Both the position numbers and the translations under genes were made by a program. Source: Rubrobacter sp. (GTDB taxonomy: Bacteria; Actinomycetota; Rubrobacteria; Rubrobacterales; Rubrobacteraceae). Taken from it: DNA of 6,787 bases. The stretch lies in contig JACDGB010000095.1 of assembly GCA_013815485.1 (NCBI GenBank), positions 1 to 6,787 on the forward strand, in the 5' to 3' direction. Each line of letters begins with the position of its first letter. Position 1 is the stretch's first letter. Positions 1 to 6,787 of this stretch are shown one piece after another. Under the pieces are notes generated by a model, which saw only the letters and a list, made by a program, of their open reading frames with translations, searched no databases and was not told the origin of the DNA.

Positions 1-866
<866 letters not shown>

Positions 867-870
<4 letters not shown>

Positions 871-1658
871 GCTCTGGTCCCCCTCGCCCGCTCGGTCCTG
901 GCGCGCAACTCGCGCAAAACTCGAAGCTCCTTATCCGACGGCGGCTCCGTGGAGTCCACTTCCCCGGCTACTTTCAGGTCCCAGCTCGTAGCCTCTCTCG
1001 CCTCTTCGACAGTCGCGCCGGGATGAAGGGCGGTCAGGACGAACTCCTTCGTCTCCGGGTCGGGGCGCAGCACGCCCAGGTCGGTGATGATGACCGCGGG
1101 ACCGCCGCCGGAGTAGCCAAGCTCTTGCCGCGAGCCGCCGCCATGACGATAGCCGACCGAGGTTACGAAGGCAAGATCCTCGACAAAAGCGCGGGACGTG
1201 TGGCGGAGCATCACGATCACCTCTTTGGCCGAAGCGGCGATCTCCGGCGCTCCCCCCGCCCCAGGGAGACGCACCTTCGGGTCTCCGTAAGGTCCGACGA
1301 CGGTAGTGTTGATATTCCCGAAACGGTCTATCTGAGCCGCCCCGAGGAAGCCCACGTCCACGCGGCCCGCCTGCAACCAGTAGTTGAAGACCTCCGGCAC
1401 CGACACGACGGAATCCGCGTGCTCTGCCAGGACGCCGTCGCCGATGGAGAGGGGCAGCACATTGGGCTTCGCGCCGAGCGTGCCAGACTCGTAGACCAGG
1501 AAGCAGTCCGGTGCGTGAGTCGCCCGCGCCAGGTTCGCCGCCTCGCTCGGCAACCCGATGCCGACGAAGCACACCGCCCCGTCCCGCAACTCCCGACTGG
1601 CCGCCACGGTCATCATCTCATCGGTGGTGTATGGATCCTTCTCGACCGTCCCGGTCAT
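867..1658 (-). CDS. catJ: 3-oxoadipate CoA-transferase subunit B, CatJ/glutaconate CoA-transferase beta type
   Basis: A 263-residue beta subunit of a family I CoA-transferase. With the alpha subunit it would move CoA from succinyl-CoA to 3-oxoadipate. The sequence follows CatJ of Pseudomonas knackmussii B13 as I remember it: TTDEMMTVAASREL (11-24), GAVCFVGIGLPS (27-38), GFLGAAQIDRFGNINTT (103-119), LPGAGGAPEIAASAKEV (131-147) and ALHPGATVEEA (210-220). The glutamate of YESG (Glu57) matches the catalytic Glu that carries the glutamyl-CoA thioester in this family. Its presence argues for a true transferase rather than an IpdAB-type ring hydrolase. The open frame extends 39 codons further upstream inside the alpha gene, but that extension has no family similarity. 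The ATG at 1656-1658 overlaps the alpha-subunit stop as ATGA and has GGAGG 7 nt upstream. Substrate is inferred from the pobA and thiolase neighbours. Confidence 0.92.
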
Positions 1659-2500
1659 CGCGCCGCCTCCTCTGTGTCTATGCTCCGCAGGTGATCGGCG
1701 AACGAGTCTACCCCGAGGATGTGCCGCTCCATCCACCCGCGGAACTCGTCCCTGTCGCGGCTGATGGGGTCCCACGCTTCGTAGAAAGAATTGTCGCGGT
1801 CATAGTAGCCGTCCGCGTAGGAAGGAAAGGCTCCACGCGGTTCGATGGATATAGCGTTCACGGCGACGGACGGAAGCACGATCCCAAACGGCCGAGCTTC
1901 AAATTTCTCGACCACTTCCTCGACTGTGACGATGACCTTCTTCGCCGAAAACGCCGCCTCCTTCTGGATGCCGGTGATGCCCCACAGCGCCACGTTGCCG
2001 CGCCGGTCGGCTTGCTGGGCGTGGATTATCGTCACGTCAGGGTTGAGGGCCAGGACGGCCATGAGTTCCTCGCCGGTGAAGGGGCAGGTTATGGGCTTGA
2101 TGGTGGAGGTGACCTCGGGCAGATCCGTGCCGACGTAGCCGCGGAGGACTGCGAACGGGAGGTTGGAGGCGCCAGCGACGTATCGGTTCGCCATGCCGGC
2201 GTGGGAGTGTTCCTCGATCTCAAGCGGCTCAGGCCAGCCGTTCTCGATAGCGTCGCGGAAGCGGTGGAGGGAGCCGACGCCGGGGTTGCCGCCCCATGAG
2301 AAGATAAGTTTGCGGGCGCACCCCATCCCGATCATGGCGTCGTAGATCAAATCCGGTGTCATGCGTATGAGCGTGAGATCCTTCTTCTCCTGGCGGATGA
2401 TCTCATGCCCGGCGGCGCTCGGTATGAGATGAGTAAACCCTTCGAGCGCGACCGAATCTCCATCCCTGACGAACTCCGCGACCGCCTCGCGCAGACTCAT
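1655..2500 (-). CDS. catI: 3-oxoadipate CoA-transferase subunit A, CatI/glutaconate CoA-transferase alpha type
   Basis: A 281-residue alpha subunit of the family I CoA-transferase, partner of the next gene. Recognisable stretches, matching B13 CatI as recalled, are MSLREAVAEFVRDGDSVALE (1-20), GFTHLIPSAAGHEIIRQ (21-37), RMTPDLIYDAMIGMGCARKL (46-65), FSWGGNPGVGSLHR (67-80), EEHSHAGMANRYVAGASNLP (96-115), CPFTGEELMAV (139-149), IIHAQQADRRGNV (158-170) and GAFPSYADGYYDRDN (223-237). I chose the ATG at 2498-2500 because it gives the family length (about 282) and starts directly with the conserved N-terminus. A GGAAAG tract sits only 3 nt upstream, so the ribosome site is mediocre. In-frame alternatives exist at GTG 2545, ATG 2578 and GTG 2587; the last two lie inside the P450 gene. 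Its stop overlaps the beta-subunit start. The pair forms one heteromeric cytosolic enzyme. Confidence 0.92.
   Translation of the reverse strand: MSLREAVAEFVRDGDSVALEGFTHLIPSAAGHEIIRQEKKDLTLIRMTPDLIYDAMIGMGCARKLIFSWGGNPGVGSLHRFRDAIENGWPEPLEIEEHSHAGMANRYVAGASNLPFAVLRGYVGTDLPEVTSTIKPITCPFTGEELMAVLALNPDVTIIHAQQADRRGNVALWGITGIQKEAAFSAKKVIVTVEEVVEKFEARPFGIVLPSVAVNAISIEPRGAFPSYADGYYDRDNSFYEAWDPISRDRDEFRGWMERHILGVDSFADHLRSIDTEEAAR
1666..1670 (-). promoter_or_regulatory. Ribosome binding site of the CoA-transferase beta gene, inside the alpha gene
   Basis: GGAGG lies 7 nt before the ATG at 1656-1658. It is embedded in the last codons of the alpha subunit (the Glu-Glu-Ala run before its stop). This decides the start of the beta gene in preference to the upstream in-frame start at 1775. 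Confidence 0.75.
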
Positions 2501-2544
2501 TATCTTTCCGGCCTTGCGGACTCCGCTATCTTGTGAACGGCTCA

Positions 2545-5189
<2,645 letters not shown>

Positions 5190-6533
5190 CTACCGCGTCG
5201 CCGCTTCCGTGGAAACCGGCGTCTCCCTGACGGCTTCGGCGGGAGAGCGTGGCACCAGCGCGATGAAGATGGAGCCGAGCAACCCGACGACCGCGAAGGC
5301 GTAGAAGCCCCACGGCACGGCGAGCCCGGCGCCGAGGAGCATCCCGCCGAAAAGGGGACCGCAGATCGCCCCGATCCTGCCGATACCGGCTGCCCATCCC
5401 AGAGCAGTTCCGCGTCCGCTCGTTGGATAGTGCTTGCTCACGTAAGCGTATAGCAACACCTGCGCGCTGAACACGAAGATGCCCGTGGCGAGGACGGCGA
5501 TATACGTCAGGGGCAACGGCATTTGAACGCTGAGGAGAAACAGGAACACCGCCGCGAACGCGAACCAACCGGCGCAGGTGACCTTCGAGCCGTAGCGGTC
5601 GGCGAGGGGACCGGCTACGAGGAGGCCGATCACGGCTCCCACGTTCAGCACCAGCAGGAACGCGAGGGCCGCGCCCAGGGCGTATCCGGCGTCGCGCATG
5701 ATCGTGGGCAGCCACTGGTTGAGCCCGTAGACGAGCAAGAGCCCCATGAACGATGCGACCCAGAACGCGAGCGTCGCCAACACGTATCCGCCGGAGAACA
5801 GCGTCTTGACGGCCCCGAACCTGCCGCCCTCAGAGACTCGCTCCTCGGATTGAACTTCTTGGATCTCCTCGGGTTCGAGAGCGATGCCGTACCGGGCGGC
5901 TAGCTGCTCGGCCTCGTCCCTCCGATTCCGGGCGATGAGGAAGCTCGGGGATTCGGGCAGGTTCCTGAGCATCAGCGGCGCAAGCACGAGGGCTGGTACG
6001 GCGCCGATCACGAACATCGCCCGCCATCCGAGAGCCGGCAGGATGGGGATCGCAAGCAGTGCCGTCAGCACGCCGCCGACGTGATAGCCGGTCATCATGA
6101 ACGTAATGGAGGAGCTGCCGCGCCTCATGCGCGCGTATTCGGAGACCATCGTGGCGGCGGTTGGGATCAAACCTCCGAGGCCCAGACCTGCCAGGAAACG
6201 AAAGAGCCCGAAGACTTCGGGCGAAGGCGCGAAGGCGAGAGCCGCCGTGAACACCGAGAAGCTGACGACGCTTATGAGGATGCACGCCTTGCGTCCGATC
6301 ACATCGGCCAGCGTCCCGATGCTCAAGGCTCCGATCATCATTCCAACAAGCCCATACGAGGTGATGACACCGATCTGCGGAGCCGTCAAATCCCAAGCCT
6401 GATACTCCAGAAGCGCGGGCGTCACAGCCCCGAGCACCACGAGATCAAAGCCATCCAAAGCCACCGCCACCCAACACAACGCCACGACCCACCGCGCCGC
6501 GGAACCGCCCTCACCCACCGCACTCGTGGACAT
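5190..6533 (-). CDS. Aromatic acid:H+ symporter, MFS (AAHS family, PcaK/BenK-like)
   Basis: A 447-residue major facilitator transporter in the inner membrane, predicted to bring in a benzoate-type acid with protons. About twelve hydrophobic segments fall in two halves around a hydrophilic central loop (roughly 200-245). The family marks are the DGFD motif in TM1 (27-30), which in PcaK is needed for transport, GTLADVIGRK between TM2 and TM3 (73-82), GLGLGGLIPTAATMVSEYA in TM4 (116-134), LPESPSFL after TM6 (192-199) and GPLADRYGSK between TM8 and TM9 (308-317). The ATG at 6531-6533 follows a purine-rich AGAGGTGGAGGG tract. The 19-codon upstream extension is basic and low in similarity, so I left it out. 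It is first in the likely operon, 102 bp before pobA, with no terminator seen between. Substrate (4-hydroxybenzoate, protocatechuate or the P450 substrate) is inferred from context only. Confidence 0.93.
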   Translation of the reverse strand: MSTSAVGEGGSAARWVVALCWVAVALDGFDLVVLGAVTPALLEYQAWDLTAPQIGVITSYGLVGMMIGALSIGTLADVIGRKACILISVVSFSVFTAALAFAPSPEVFGLFRFLAGLGLGGLIPTAATMVSEYARMRRGSSSITFMMTGYHVGGVLTALLAIPILPALGWRAMFVIGAVPALVLAPLMLRNLPESPSFLIARNRRDEAEQLAARYGIALEPEEIQEVQSEERVSEGGRFGAVKTLFSGGYVLATLAFWVASFMGLLLVYGLNQWLPTIMRDAGYALGAALAFLLVLNVGAVIGLLVAGPLADRYGSKVTCAGWFAFAAVFLFLLSVQMPLPLTYIAVLATGIFVFSAQVLLYAYVSKHYPTSGRGTALGWAAGIGRIGAICGPLFGGMLLGAGLAVPWGFYAFAVVGLLGSIFIALVPRSPAEAVRETPVSTEAATR

Positions 6534-6591
6534 CCCTCCACCTCTTTCCCCCAGGACGACCCGCCCCGAAACTCTACGTTTGCCAGCCACT

Positions 6592-6620
6592 ATTCTGAGC
6601 GTCGCCGCGATCTATGTCCA
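6592..6620 (-). promoter_or_regulatory. Candidate sigma70-like promoter of the transporter-led operon
   Basis: On the minus strand TGGACA (6615-6620, five of six matches to TTGACA) and CAGAAT (6592-6597, four of six matches to TATAAT) are separated by exactly 17 nt. This would start transcription near 6585, giving a leader of about 50 nt before the transporter ATG. It is a consensus match by eye only. Confidence 0.45.
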
Positions 6621-6697
6621 ATACCGGGTTCGCGCCGCCTCAATGCCTTTTCAGGCGTGGTCCATCTCCCGGAGCGTCCGCTCGCACCAGCCTCGGA

Positions 6698-6763
6698 CTT
6701 CGGCGTTGATTCTTCGGCTTCATGTCACTGCCGATGCTGCATGAGGAGTCAGTAGAGCCGAAG
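6698..6763. repeat. CTTCGGC repeats, including an 8-bp inverted repeat
   Basis: CTTCGGC occurs at 6698-6704 and 6712-6718 in direct orientation, with starts 14 nt apart. An inverted copy lies at 6757-6763. The second and third copies form perfect 8-bp arms (CTTCGGCT 6712-6719, AGCCGAAG 6756-6763), and a smaller TCATG/CATGA pair nests inside them (6720-6724, 6740-6744). Neither strand shows a T-run after the stem, so a terminator is unlikely. Regulator half-sites upstream of the transporter promoter, or the end or control region of a neighbour beyond the window, are possible. The rest of 6621-6787 shows no gene. Confidence 0.35.
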
Positions 6764-6787
6764 GTAGAGATAATGCTAGCCTAGACT

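Noticed and set aside
1023..2299. Plus-strand open frames of 223 and 262 codons opposite the CoA-transferase genes
   Set aside because: They overlap each other and two strongly conserved minus-strand genes. The translations are Arg/Gly/Asp-rich without motifs and are shadows.
6645..6656. GCCT-GAAA-AGGC hairpin in the leader-side region
   Set aside because: Only four base pairs; it would lie upstream of the predicted transcript start and is expected by chance in such sequence.
6081..6755. Plus-strand open frame of 224 codons covering the transporter 5' end and upstream region
   Set aside because: The part over the transporter is antisense shadow and the part beyond is low-complexity charged sequence without family features. 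It would also cover the promoter region.

Overview
The window is a GC-rich bacterial segment (roughly 60-65% G+C by eye) carrying six genes, all on the minus strand, that look like one aromatic-acid catabolic operon. Read in the direction of transcription (high to low coordinates) the order is: AAHS-type (PcaK-like) aromatic acid transporter, 4-hydroxybenzoate 3-monooxygenase (pobA), a stand-alone cytochrome P450, the two subunits of a CatI/CatJ-type 3-oxoadipate CoA-transferase, and a PcaF-type beta-ketoadipyl-CoA thiolase that runs off the left edge. The CatIJ/GctAB-type transferase, purine-rich ribosome binding sites and repeated ATGA start/stop overlaps would suit a high-GC actinobacterium (a Rubrobacter-like or other early-branching lineage is my best guess). 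No taxonomic marker is present, so this is inference.

Layout. 6534-6787 is non-coding: it holds a plausible sigma70-like promoter for the transporter and a set of CTTCGGC repeats that includes an 8-bp inverted repeat. 5190-6533 encodes the transporter. 5088-5189 is a 102-bp intergenic gap with an excellent perfect inverted repeat abutting a TATGAT -10-like hexamer and a double Shine-Dalgarno tract before pobA. 3819-5087 is pobA, 2545-3822 the P450, 1655-2500 and 867-1658 the CoA-transferase subunits A and B, and 1-870 the 5' part of the thiolase. Three of the four junctions after pobA are 4-base ATGA overlaps. The P450/catI junction is the exception, with a 44-nt gap to the best start.

How the genes work together (family knowledge plus inference): the transporter imports a benzoate-type acid. 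The P450 may convert a precursor such as an alkoxy- or unsubstituted aromatic acid into a phenolic one. PobA hydroxylates 4-hydroxybenzoate to protocatechuate. The CoA-transferase and thiolase perform the last two steps of the beta-ketoadipate pathway, giving succinyl-CoA and acetyl-CoA. The ring-cleavage and lactone-processing middle of the pathway (pcaGH, B, C, D/L) is absent here and must lie elsewhere or past the left edge. The points most worth following up are the P450, which resembles the haem domain of CYP116 enzymes but has no reductase partner, the PobA coenzyme-site residues that point to NADH rather than NADPH, and the palindromic pobA control region.
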